A DNA stretch of 64,000 nucleotides from Vicugna pacos (Eukaryota; Chordata; Mammalia; Artiodactyla; Camelidae). This document shows positions 11,985-21,990 of this stretch, one piece after another. Numbering within the stretch: the first letter of the stretch is position 1; the number at the start of each line of letters is the position of its first letter. The translations under genes were made by a program, and so were the position numbers. The stretch spans positions 21,763,743 to 21,827,742 of the forward strand of contig NC_133001.1 in the NCBI RefSeq assembly GCF_048564905.1, written 5' to 3'. The notes beneath the pieces are model-generated. The model had not been told where the DNA came from, ran no database searches, and saw only the letters and a program-made list of their open reading frames with translations.

Positions 11985-13400
11985 CCTTGTCCCTAGAATA
12001 CAGATCCAGCTTTAAGTCTCCTTTCATCGGTTTAGGTCACCTAATGCCCTACATTCTCATGTCATTTCCCCCTCATTTCTCACAGATTTTAGCTCCTGGC
12101 TTATTCTCACTTCTCTCCTGTCTTATCTTTCACGTAGGTGATCCTTCCCACGCAGGCCTCTTGGCTGGCTGACCTCCTCCCCTACCATGACCTTGTGCTC
12201 AGTGTGCCTCATTACAGCCCAGGTTGGATGGATGAGTAGTGTTCTAACCAATCCCCTGCAATCCACTCTCAGACCACCATCTCTTATCCTTCTAGCTCAT
12301 TCTAGTACTTGGCCACCATGACCCTTCAATTCCCTGGGTCTTCCAACCCTCTGATCAGGCCACCCTTTCACTGCCCCTCATGCCTATGTGTCCTCTATTC
12401 TTCCAGCGTAGATTCTAAGATCAATCATAATCATTCTCTTGCCCTTCTTGCTTCAGGTCTGACTAAATCCAACTCTGCTTACTCATGCTGCACCTGTAAA
12501 CTCACCATGGATGAAGAAAAATTCACAATCATGCTGATGAACCCCACTTCAAATTCATGATCTTAATGCTATTCAACAATCATACCATATGTTATAGTCC
12601 AGTCACTCTAGGTAACTGTTTCTTACCTCTCTCCCCCCAGAATCCCACTGCCTCGTGCCTCATCCTCACTCTCACTTGAGTTGAATCTTGCTTTCTCCTT
12701 TACTGAGAACACTGAAGCAATCAGAAGAGAATTTCATAGATTCCACCATCATTTCTACCCACCAGCCAGCATCTACACCCTCCTACTCTGCCTTCCTTCT
12801 GGTTTCCACAGGGGAATTTGTCATGCTCCTGTTAAGGGCCGACTGTTCTTCCTCTGTTTAGGCACTAGATTTGCTTTCACCAATTCAAAGACATCCTTCC
12901 AACAATTCTCCTTTCTGTCTTCTACACCATTAATTTTTGCTCTCTGCCCAATCATTCACATTAGCATGTACACATACTTCTTTTTCTCCCATTTGAAAAA
13001 CATTTTCTTTGACCCACTTTCTCCACCAGCCATCATCCCATCTCTCTGGAGCAAAATTTCAAGAGTCATGTATACTCGCTATTTTCACTTTCTCCCTTCC
13101 TGATTTTCTCTTAAACCCATTACAGCCAGGCTGTCACCCTAACACTCCTCCAAAACTATTCTTGTCGAGTTGGTGCCTCCATTTAGTTCCCATTGGGGCA
13201 AATTCCTCAAGAAAATTATCAGTATTCACAGTCTCCAATTTCTTTCCTCCCATTCCCTTTAAAGCCTATGCCAACCCCCCCACCACTTCTGGTCAGTTCT
13301 CATTTTACTTGATCCGTCAGCACCACTTCACACAATTGAACACTTTTTACACATTTCATCTAAGTTGGATAATGTATTAGTCTAAGTCTGTCCAACATGT
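11985..13400 (+). mobile_element. LINE2 (CR1 clade) ORF2/reverse-transcriptase relic
   Basis: Sense-strand L2 over about 1.4 kb. 'TTTACTGAGAACACTGAAGC', 'CAATCAGAAGAGAATTTC', 'CCACCAGCCAGCATC', 'ATTCTCCTTTCTGTCTTC', 'TTTCAAGAGTCATGTATACT' and 'CATTACAGCCAGGCTGTCAC' follow the recalled L2 order, ending in the RT core. The open frames here (140 and 123 codons) are remnants of the LINE, not a host gene. Confidence 0.75.
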
Positions 13401-13785
13401 TCTCTTATGTTTATTTAAATCACTACTAACTATATTTTTCATTCCAAATATTGTTTACTTATCCTCTCTCCTTTTATTTTTAATCTTTGATTAATACTCT
13501 CTATTGTCTTTCATTAATTTCTCCTCTTATATTCATCATTACCTTTTCTCTACTTTCTTTGGCCTAAACTCTGCTGGTCTTGTACACACTACTCAAGTTA
13601 CAGTTTGTGGTGCATTCATCACAGTGCTTACCAATATTTTCAGTTTCCTTCTCCTAATCTCAGGGGAGGATTATACTTCCCTGACCCCTTAAAGCTAGGC
13701 AAAGCCATCTGACTAGCTCTGGCCAATGACATGTTACTTTTAATGGAAACATCAAAAACCTATGCATGGGGAAGGATGGTCTTTT
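13401..13785 (+). mobile_element. Dispersed repeat remnant
   Basis: Around 13690-13760, 'AAAGCTAGGCAAAGCCATC', 'TGACTAGCTCTGGCCAATGA' is the 5' motif of a common old mammalian interspersed repeat. The same family is better represented at 43380-43745. Family name not fixed. Confidence 0.4.
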
Positions 13786-13789
13786 CAAT

Positions 13790-14290
13790 AAACATTACTT
13801 GGTCAATTAGATAATTTTATGGGAAAAATTAATCTAACTCTTATCACACCATTAACCAAAACCAATTCCAAGTGGACTGCAGATATAAATGTGAAATACC
13901 CTAGAAAGACAAGATTTCTTAAAAAGGGCAGAAAAAGCACCAAGGGATAAAATGATAAGTTGGAATATATGAAGATTAAAAACTTTTGTTCATCAAAACA
14001 TCATTAAGATACTGAAAAAGCAACTCACAGTAGGAGAGGCTGTTTGAAATACACAGATCTGAAAAAGAACTTGTGTCTAACATGTATAACGGATTCCTAC
14101 AAATCAACATGGAAAATATAAAACACGCCAACAGGAAAATGAGAAGACTCGGCTACTTTACAAAAAGATAGCCAAATGGGGAAATCAAAACGACATGAAA
14201 AGGTTCCCAATCCATTAGACATTAGGTAAATGCAGATTAAAACCACCAAAAGACACGTCCATCACAGACGCGCCAGAATAGTGAAAATAA
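13790..14290 (+). mobile_element. L1M LINE, left half (ORF2 C-terminal region)
   Basis: ORF2-end landmarks: 'AGTGGACTGCAGATATAAAT', 'AAACTTTTGTTCATCAAAAC', 'AAATGCAGATTAAAACCACC' and 'GCGCCAGAATAGTGAAAAT'. It stops mid-element where the TSPYL transcript copy begins, and the right half resumes at 17908. Confidence 0.75.
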
Positions 14291-14550
14291 AAGATGGCAA
14301 AAGCCGTAGAAATAGTTTCTTGTGAGCCCAAAAGTGGGTGTCGTGAGACCGAAGGCTAAGTATCGCGAGACCGAACGACGGCTGTTGCGAATCCGAAGGG
14401 TGTGGTGGTTGCTTGAGTTCGTCTTTGTGAGAGAAGCAAACGTCAGGAAACAGCTGGTCAGGCTCCTTTACCACCATGAGCGTCCCGCGTGGGGTCGACG
14501 GGATCCCTCTCCCCCAGACCCGCCAGTTCCCTGTTCCTGACCACGCGCTG
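14291..14550 (+). promoter_or_regulatory. CpG-rich 5' end with YY1-like and TCGCGAGA motifs
   Basis: I count about twenty CpG in these 260 bp, in a window otherwise poor in CpG. AAGATGGC (14291-14298) resembles the YY1 site often found just downstream of transcription starts; part of it belongs to the old target. TCGCGAGA (14363-14370) is most of the palindromic TCTCGCGAGA promoter element. If functional, these lie inside the copied transcript and could have travelled with it. Activity is inference. Confidence 0.45.
14294..14359 (+). promoter_or_regulatory. Possible upstream ORF of 21 codons in the retrogene 5'UTR
   Basis: An ATG at the very first copied base opens a 21-codon frame (MAKAVEIVSC...) that stops at TAA 14357-14359, about 116 nt before the main ATG and in another frame. 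Its context, AAGATGG, has A at -3 and G at +4, so it would be a fair start if the transcript begins upstream. It could lower main-ORF translation. It could equally be chance. Confidence 0.3.
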
Positions 14551-15729
14551 GAAGACCCAGACCCACAGCAGTGCCAGAAGCGTCTAGAGGAAGCGGAGGT
14601 GAGGCAGGTGGTGACCGAGACAGGCGAGGGCAGCTTGGGGATCGTCGCACTCTCACCACCCCAGCTTCTGGAGGAGGGGTGCGCACCGCGGGACCCCGCG
14701 GACTGTGGCCCTACTCCCCAGATCCTGGTCAATGGGGGTCGCGGTCACGGAGCTGCCAAAGCGGGGCAGGAGGAGGCCATGCCGCCCGCGGAGGGCATGG
14801 AAGCAGCCCCTGTCCCTGTGGCAACCGAGAGCAGCCTAGGAAATGGATGTCAGCGGGGAACTGGTGGGGAGAAGGCCCTAGAAACCTGTGGCACAGGGAG
14901 GTCGGAGCCTGAGCTGATGGCTGGGGCGAAGGTGAGGGAAGCGAAGACTGAAAGGGGTACCATCTTCCCTGTAGTAGTGGATGATGAGGAGAGGAAGGAG
15001 AAGCCAGTGGGTGAGGAAGTGGAAACGGTGGAGGAACCCAGAGCCGTAAACGTGGTGAAGGATGAGGCAGGGCCCCGGGCCCTGAATGAGGGTCTCCATG
15101 TGAACCCCTTGGAGACTATCCAGCTGGAACTGGACGCTCTGAACGCTCAGGCTGACCGGGCCTTCCTCCAGCTAGAGCGCAGGTTTGGGCGCATGCGGCG
15201 ACACTACCTTCAGCGGAGGTACCGCATCATTCAGAACATCCCCGGCTTCTGGATGACTGCCTTTCAGAACCACCCGCAGCTGTCTGCCCTGATTAGAGGC
15301 AGGGATGACGAGATGTTCAGGTACTTAACCAATTTGGAGGTGAAGGGGCTCAGACACCCTAGGATGGGCTGCAAGTTCAAGTTCTTCTTTCGAAGAAACC
15401 CATACTTCAGAAACAAGTTGATTGTCAAGGAATATGAAGTCAGACCCTCCGGCCAAGTGGTGGCTCTTGCCACTCCGATCATATGGCACCCGGGCCGTGA
15501 TCCTCCGGCTTTCAATCCTAGGAACCAAGACCTCACATGCAGCTTGTTTGCCTGGCTTTTAGACCATAGCTTTCCAGAGTCTGACAGGATTGCTAAGATC
15601 ATCAAAGAGGACCTCTGGCCAAATCCACTGCAGTACTACCTATTGCATGAAGGGGCCCAGAGAGGTAGACTTCATCAGATAAGGGAGCTGGTGGAGAGCC
15701 CCAGGCCCTTTGGATTCCAATCTGGTTAA
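14476..15729 (+). CDS. TSPYL6: TSPY-like NAP-family protein, intact intronless retrogene, probably TSPYL6
   Basis: Single-exon ORF of 417 codons. The start ATG lies in CCACCATGA with A at -3. Residues 1-205 are a low-complexity, probably disordered region with acidic patches around 170-200. Residues about 208-390 are the nucleosome-assembly (NAP) domain: a dimerisation helix with [20 protein letters not shown] near 210, then [10 protein letters not shown] near 254, [15 protein letters not shown] near 300 and [13 protein letters not shown] near 378. It ends in PRPFGFQSG, the family's usual C-terminus. Against recalled human proteins, [36 protein letters not shown] and SDRIA match TSPYL6 (about 410 aa) rather than TSPYL1 (about 437 aa). 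The family binds histones and chromatin in the nucleus, and TSPYL6 is mainly a testis gene of unknown detailed role. No inactivating change is seen. Alternative: a camelid-specific TSPYL1 copy. Family assignment about 0.95, TSPYL6 orthology about 0.65. Confidence 0.9.
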   Translation: MSVPRGVDGIPLPQTRQFPVPDHALEDPDPQQCQKRLEEAEVRQVVTETGEGSLGIVALSPPQLLEEGCAPRDPADCGPTPQILVNGGRGHGAAKAGQEEAMPPAEGMEAAPVPVATESSLGNGCQRGTGGEKALETCGTGRSEPELMAGAKVREAKTERGTIFPVVVDDEERKEKPVGEEVETVEEPRAVNVVKDEAGPRALNEGLHVNPLETIQLELDALNAQADRAFLQLERRFGRMRRHYLQRRYRIIQNIPGFWMTAFQNHPQLSALIRGRDDEMFRYLTNLEVKGLRHPRMGCKFKFFFRRNPYFRNKLIVKEYEVRPSGQVVALATPIIWHPGRDPPAFNPRNQDLTCSLFAWLLDHSFPESDRIAKIIKEDLWPNPLQYYLLHEGAQRGRLHQIRELVESPRPFGFQSG

Positions 15730-16151
15730 CCTTTGCTCTTAGGAATGCTCCCACACAAAGTCCCCTGCCAGACCTGTGTCTTGGCAACAGCAAGGGTATT
15801 CCTTTCTTTGTTTTTGTGTTGACCTTTCTGTACCTTCCCTCCTCTGGACATTGAGTTCTCTCAGCTTCTAGACTGAGACCTTCCTGGCTGTGCTGCTCCA
15901 CTTCCACATGGTCTTCATGCTGCATTAACGTTCTGCATTAACATCACATGCTCCATGGTGGTGGCTCACACTCTTCTAAGCCAAATGAACGATGCTACAG
16001 ATTGCCCTGCCTTTGTCTGCACTGCTTCGACCCTGTTTGTTCCCAAGGCTTCTGGTCTAGTTATTACCACCTGGATTTCTAGCTATGTTTAATAAGAGTC
16101 TGTTTTACTCATTTTGCTATGCACATGGCCTGTGGACAACTGCTGGGCATT

Positions 16152-16157
16152 AATAAA
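16152..16157 (+). terminator. Proximal poly(A) signal AATAAA in the retrogene 3'UTR
   Basis: AATAAA lies about 420 nt past the stop codon. The retrocopied mRNA ran on to the distal signal at 17869, so this site was skipped in that transcript but could give a short 3'UTR form. Confidence 0.35.
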
Positions 16158-17868
16158 GTCAAGAGAGCAGCAATGGGCCACTGGTCTCTGTGATTTATGC
16201 ATCTATTGCTCTTCTTGCTCCTCTGGTCACCTATTGCTGCCTGCTACAAGCTATGCCCACCCTCTTAGGCTGCCACCTGCTGCACGGACATTTTCCAGAC
16301 CATTCTGGTTTTTGGTATATAAGGATCTTCAGAACTGGTGGTAGAACCAGGTTTGCCACCAGCCTATAAAAGACCTCTCTGTATTTTCCCTAAAAGACTT
16401 TTAATTCCTCACCATCACTCAGGAACCCTACTGTCAGGCAAGTGGTTGAGGTGACAAGTTAGACTCTATCTGCATGACAAGGACAATGATGTCCTTGCCA
16501 AGTACTGGGCTTTTTCAGCCTCAACCAGCGAAGCCATACCAAATTTAGGTACTTTTATTTGCCTCCCTTCCTCATCCTAAAAGTGATAAGGTGCCAGCAG
16601 TGCCAGGGTAGTTGTAGTTCCTCTGTCTTACCTCCCTTTCTCTCTCTGTCTCATCTCTCTCACCTTCCTCCGTCTCATATCTCTTCTCTTAAAAAAAAAA
16701 AAAAGTGGTAGCTCAGAAACAGCTGCAAAGAGCAGGCTTTTCCGTGTAACCTGACTACATCATTTCCAGAGGCGGAGAGGCTGTCCTGTAAAGGAGACTA
16801 CCAGAACTCTTATGCCCTCTCTGCTTTCTTCCCAGCCCCTCACCCGCCTATAGCAATGCCTAGAAGGTTGGAAGAAAGACAGATATACATGCAATGAATG
16901 GATGGAGACTGTGGTGGGTGCCCCAAACAGGAAAACTGAACAAAAGGCCAGAGGCAGACATGAGCCAGGGGAAAAATGGGCCTAGAATTAAGAGTGGGTT
17001 GACTGAGGGATACCTTCTCTGTCAGTGGTGATGGGAGGAGAAATATTTTCTCAGAATTGGGATGGGAGAATTGAAGGTGGTTGAAGGATTAACTATGTTG
17101 CCCTGAAAAGGGTTCTTTAAAGACATACAAACATTGCAGCTTTTTTTTCCTTTCATAATTTCACACTCTCATGAAAAACTCACTTTACTGAAGTTAGCAT
17201 TTCATTTAAACTATCATGTTCATTTTCAATTATTCATGTTTTTCCTTGAGAAAATGAAATCATAATTTAGGGCTGGCTGGGGTGCTTCTTGGAACTTGAG
17301 TATTAAGAGATGGGGTCCTAAAGGGTGTCTGTCATTCACTCGGGCAAAGCATGTATTAGAGTCAGCAAACATTGCAGCTTTAAGTGTTTTCTGTCGTTCT
17401 CATGTGATCGTATATACGTTGAAGATGAATACTGTGCCCTTAATTTCACTGGTATTTAGTAAAATCCTATTACTTTCTCTGTTGCTGCTTACTGGGAAGA
17501 TTTGGCTGTACAGATTTTCTTTTGCTTTCAGTTGGGAACATTTGGAAGAATGTCAGTCTCTTTCCTGTACAATATAGAGACTTATGTGAATATTCATAAT
17601 AGTTTTCAACTTTTTTTCTGTTAAAACTGTATCTTTAGAAGTATAATCTGAATAACTTGGTCTTGTCAGACTGAAGGCTTTGAATACTGTTGTCTTTATG
17701 GGAAAATGACCTACCAAAAAATTGTGGCGCTGATTGTCTTGATAATTTACCTTGGTGTAATACCTTAATTGATAAATCTCTTTCCCTAAATAGCAGAAAT
17801 ACTCGTGAGATTGCTCTGTAAAATTGGAAGTGTACCATATTTATCTTTCCTTATGTGCATGTTGATAA

Positions 17869-17874
17869 AATAAA
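17869..17874 (+). terminator. Distal poly(A) signal used in the copied mRNA
   Basis: AATAAA lies about 15 nt before the A-tract at 17889, the usual spacing. This marks the 3' end of the parental transcript. Confidence 0.7.
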
Positions 17875-17907
17875 AGCCTGTCAGTCTGAAAAAACAAAAC
17901 TAAAAAG

Positions 17908-18378
17908 TTGGAAAATAACAAGGGTGGAAAAGCACACAGAGAAACCAGAATGTTCCACTAGCAATATTTGAAGACTAGCTTGGTGCAAATGCTTTAGAAA
18001 ATTGTTTGGCAGTTATCTCTGCACACCCTCTGGATCCAGCTCTGGGAATATACCCAACAGAAATGCATACATATATTCACAAAAACATGCATAGAATTGT
18101 TTATAACAGCATATAATTCTAATAGCAGGACCTGCCCCAGCATCCATCTCTAGTAGAAAAAATAAGTTTTTAAATATTCATACAATGGAATACTATGAGA
18201 AATGAAAAACTATGCCTGCGTGCAATAATATGAATGAATTTCACAAACATGAGGTTGGATGAAAGAAGCCAGATTTGAGTATGTGCTATGTAATTGAATT
18301 TATATATGAATTTTAAGCACAGGTATTTATGGTGGTAGAAGTTGGAATAGTGATTACTACCAAGAGCAGTGAAGGGTC
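17908..18378 (+). mobile_element. Same L1M LINE, right half up to an LTR insertion
   Basis: Picks up where 14290 stops: 'TTGGAAAATAACAAGGGTGG', 'GAGAAACCAGAATGTTCCAC', 'GGGAATATACCCAACAG', 'ATACAATGGAATACTATGAG' and 'GGATGAAAGAAGCCAGAT'. Confidence 0.7.
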
Positions 18379-18859
18379 TGAGATTTTACCCTGCTTACGA
18401 ACTAGTATGTTGGTCAGCCTAGTTAATGGGTGCTGAGTCAGACAGAGAACCTTACAACTCAATAGCCTGTATCAGTATTACACCAGTTCCTTGAGCCCTA
18501 ATTCCTAATTATGAAAGATGAAGAAAGCCAGGTGACACCTGCACACACAGTGCGTTGCATTATAGGAGAGGAATCCTGAGTTTAGGGAACTTCAGTCTTT
18601 TAGAATGGCAAGTAAACATGCCTACCTTTGACTTCGAAGGGAGATACCCTGTTGTACTAAACAGTGTAATAAAAGACAATAATAAGAGACGGTCTATTTT
18701 TTCAAGGCTTGAGCAAAATGGCCCTTTTCTCTGGAGGCAAACACTATTTTTTGTCTTCCAAGGCTATTCACGAAAAGATACTCTGAACAAAGGTAGATAG
18801 TATTTCTGCTCCCAAGATGAGCAGAAATATCAGAGGCCCATGATAATTGTTTCCTAACA
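18379..18859 (+). mobile_element. Probable solo LTR of an endogenous retrovirus (fossil), inside the L1
   Basis: A 481-bp block with TG...CA ends breaks the L1 3'UTR, whose text resumes after it. It holds AATAAAA near 18669. The body resembles artiodactyl ERV LTRs I know, but the family is not named. No internal region is present. Age: younger than the L1 it interrupts. Confidence 0.5.
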
Positions 18860-18864
18860 GCTGT

Positions 18865-19060
18865 AGTGGGAGAAGGGGGTACCTGTTGACTGGAAAGGGG
18901 GTATGATGTTGGGTTCTGAAGGACTGGAGATGTCTGTGCCTCCACCTGGGTGCTGGATACATCGGTATATTCAATTTGTAACACTCATTGAGTTGTACAC
19001 TTGTGAAACATGCTTTTCTATGTATTTATTATATTTAATAAAATATGCTTAAGAAAAAAC
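18865..19060 (+). mobile_element. L1M LINE, 3'UTR end
   Basis: 'ACTGGAAAGGGGGTATGATG', 'CACCTGGGTGCTGGATACAT', 'ATTGAGTTGTACACTTGTG' and an AATAAA-like end (19037) followed by an A-rich tail. This is the 3' terminus of the element that starts at 13790. Confidence 0.7.
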
Positions 19061-20105
19061 AAAGCCCAAAGTAAACAAAAATAAAAATTAAAAAAGCCAC
19101 CATTTCCCTGGAACTTCAATGCTAGAAAATGATAGGCAAATATAAAAGTGTGCTTCATATCTTTCTGGTTAGGCTGTAAGTCCATATATAAGAATTCCAA
19201 TAGGATCATTCACTATAACACAAATGGTTAAAATCGACTTTCTGTGGGAAAAAATATTTATCTAGGTATGGGCCGTCAACTTTTAGTATTTATAGTCTCC
19301 TGCTTATTTTTCAACTAACTCTTATCAGAGTAGAGTTGTAAAGAGTTTATTAATCATGGCTTGTGATGGTTCATTTTCAGAGCTCAGTTCTTCCAGCCAA
19401 ATGATAAAATCCACGTATTATTTAGTTCTGTTGTTCAGCAAGGATGATGCTATTCTGAGAACTGGCCACATCGTTTACTTGCTTTTTAAAATATCTGTAT
19501 CAAAGTTTCATATCCTTTCTTTTTAGGCCTCCCTTTTCGAGGTAAAAATATTTCACTGAGTTAAAAACAGAATTTTAAACTATACCTTTGGCATATGCCA
19601 TAGAAGACTGCAGTATTAATAGCAACAAAATCTTCTGTGAAACTAATGAAATCATTTGTTTTGGCTTCTTTGAGCTAAATCTTTCCACTATGTATACAGC
19701 AAGGTATTTGGGGACAATAGGATAATTCAGTGTTGAGAATGCAGCAGGGTTTTTTGTTTTTTTTTAACATAAACGATATAAAAACATGTAATAATGTATA
19801 AGATTAACTTACTGCCTTTGAAACCTAAGGTAGATGTTTTAACGAGGTTTTTACAATTCCTACTATCAATTCATATCACACATTATAATTTTAAATGGCA
19901 TCCATATGGATGGCTTGCACTGTATTTTCCAAGGGCAAAATTTTCTCTTTGCTATTGGTAGCTAGAAACGTAAAAGACACAAGATACTCTGATTTATGTA
20001 AAGAGATCCAAAATTCAAGTTTAGTCTGTTTTAACAACATAGATGAGGACAGGAAAGGTGGTAGGTCGGATTTTTAAATTTAGCATAAAACTAGAGTCTA
20101 GAGCA
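19061..20105. other. No recognised feature
   Basis: AT-rich; nothing supportable. Confidence 0.5.
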
Positions 20106-20109
20106 TTAA

Positions 20110-20240
20110 ACTAATAGTGCACTGAGTTGTTAAGTTGGGGCACCTGGGTTCTAAAGTGCTCAGCCATAAACTGTAGGCAAACCACTTAATTCTAAAGACA
20201 AAAAGTCTTCCTTATCATTTTAAAAACAAGTTTGAAACAT
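20110..20240 (+). mobile_element. MIR-like fragment
   Basis: 'GGCACCTGGGTTCTAAAG' and 'GTAGGCAAACCACTTAATTC' resemble a worn MIR core. Confidence 0.4.
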
Positions 20241-20389
20241 CGTTTCCTCTAAGTCTGAAGATTTACTTACCCCTTAAATCTACGCTCTCCACGAGGCTCT
20301 GTGGCCTCCCCCTGGCTTGCTTTATCTGTGCTCTTCCTGAGTGACCTTAGCCACTGCCAGAGCTGCTGCCATCACCTTTGAGAAAAGGA

Positions 20390-21110
20390 CTCAAGTTTGG
20401 AATCTCTGATTCCAAGATCAGGGTCTTACTCCAAGATCATGCTCTGACATGTCCATCTGCACAGTGTTTCCAGAATTGCTCTCTTCCTTTCCATGTCTAT
20501 TTTTCTTCAACATCTCTTGTTTACATTACTAGAAATTTCCAGACTTCTCTTCCTGAATCTGATCTTTCTCTTCCATCATTCATACTGTTGACAAAGTGAT
20601 TTAGTCCCTTTAATACAAATACTCTGGTCAACACATCACTGCCTGCAGAACAAAGTTCAAACACGCTATCACTGCCTTCAAGGTCAGCTACAGCCAAGCC
20701 CCTGCCTAACATTCTTGCCAGTGTCCACACACATTGGTGGCCTTGCTGTTTCTCGAGCAACCCACGCACTGTCTTGCCTCTGTGCCTTTGCTCATGATGT
20801 TCCCTCATCTTGGATTCTCTTCCCCCTCCTCCTTATCTATGGAAATTCTATCATTACTTCTAAATTCAATTCAAATGCCATCTCCTCTAAATAACCTCCC
20901 AAACTTCCTACTTCACGTAGCATACACTTTGTGGCATTTATTTCATACAAGTTTGTATTTAAGTTAGTTCTTTATGTGTTAGTAGTTTATGTATGTCTTT
21001 GTCATTCAATTTTAAGTCATTTAAGGGCCAAAATCATGTTTAGGTATCTTTTTCTTCCTGTCCTTACAGTCTGGCATAGGAGACAAAGTACTGTGTAAGA
21101 AATGCCAGAA
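20390..21110 (+). mobile_element. L2 3' region
   Basis: 'CAAGGTCAGCTACAGCCAAG', 'TGCCTCTGTGCCTTTGCTCA', 'GATGTTCCCTCATCTTGGA' and 'AATGCCATCTCCTCTAAATA' reproduce the sense L2 3' landmarks in order. Confidence 0.75.
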
Positions 21111-21224
21111 CACAAGTACAAGCGGACGTTGCTATGGGACCACATAAGAGGACCGTTTCCCCTGCCTGAAGGTTAGGGGCATTAAGGAAGGCTGATACTA
21201 TTTTATAAGAAGTGGCTTTTAAGT

Positions 21225-21365
21225 TCCTTTCTAGACACTATACTAGATGGTAAACTTCTTCACAGTAGGGATCTTTTCATCTATATATCCCTAGGGATAC
21301 CTATTTTATGTCCAGCACAAGTTAGGCACTCCCAAATTACTTTATGAACATGTCAGTAAAGATGC
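21225..21365 (+). mobile_element. L2 3' terminus fragment
   Basis: 'TAAACTTCTTCACAGTAGGG', then 'GTCCAGCACAAGTTAGGCAC', as in the L2 'assigned-cause' 3' end. Confidence 0.5.
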
Positions 21366-21765
21366 CCGAGTCCTTTATAGCTCTAAATGTGTACAGTATG
21401 AATCATATTAGTCTTTAGTAGGAGTTTTTTATTTCACTTATCAGATGGTCAAAAAAATAACTGGCTACTGAGAGCCTAATAAAAAAGGTAATATAATTTT
21501 AGGCTTGAGGTTTTAGGTAAGAGTTAATTGCCATGCCTGTACAAATCATTCCTAAAAGAGCCAGGGCAGACTTCAGTCAAATCCCTTCAAGTACCTTGAG
21601 GAGAACTAAGTCTCAGAAAGAAAGCTGTGTCGATAAATGAGCTGTTTTGCAATTACAGATCCATATTGAGTCAAAACTGTGATATTTGTTCCTTGATCTC
21701 TAAATTCACATAATTTAAAGAAAAACAAGAGGCTTTATTACAGCCCTTAACAACAGGCTATACTA
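21366..21765. other. No recognised feature
   Basis: Unique-looking sequence. Confidence 0.5.
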
Positions 21766-21769
21766 ATAA

Positions 21770-21990
21770 CTCTCATTTACTAAGGGCTTATGTCCTGGTA
21801 CCACTGTGCTAAGCACTATATGTGCATTATTCTCTTAATTCTCATACAACTCTATGAGGTATTCCTGTCCCCATCCTGCAGGTTAGGAAAATGGGACTCC
21901 GTTGAGATTATGTTACTTGTATCCAGTCACTTAGCCAGGCAGGGGTAAAGCCGGGATTCAAACCCAGGTCTGACTCCAGAGTTTGGTAAC
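21770..21990 (-). mobile_element. MIR SINE
   Basis: 'ACCACTGTGCTAAGCACTAT', 'GGTTAGGAAAATGGGACTCC' and 'CCGGGATTCAAACCCAGGTC' are the MIR core read in reverse. Confidence 0.75.

Larger units (their letters stand above)
14294..17895 (+). other. TSPYL6: Processed mRNA copy (transcribed unit of the TSPYL retrogene) with decayed poly(A)
   Basis: The copied transcript has about 182 nt of 5'UTR, the 1254-nt CDS and about 2.16 kb of 3'UTR, with no intron. Its 3' end shows AATAAA at 17869-17874, then after about 15 nt an A-tract (A6, then AC-rich) at 17889-17895. The flanks are two halves of one LINE-1. The left half ends AAAATAAAAG (14284-14293) and the right begins AAAACTAAAAAG (17896-17907); these look like a diverged target-site duplication. 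The interrupted tail and imperfect duplication point to an old insertion, yet the ORF is open. Confidence 0.8.

Noticed and set aside
12681-13380. Plus-strand open frames of 140 and 123 codons
   Set aside because: They fall in the L2 reverse-transcriptase relic, in different frames of the same LINE.
14262-14732. Minus-strand open frame of 156 codons, and other frames at 14322-15925
   Set aside because: They overlap the TSPYL CDS or its flanks on the wrong strand or frame; the plus-strand frame at 14322 starts at GTG, not ATG.
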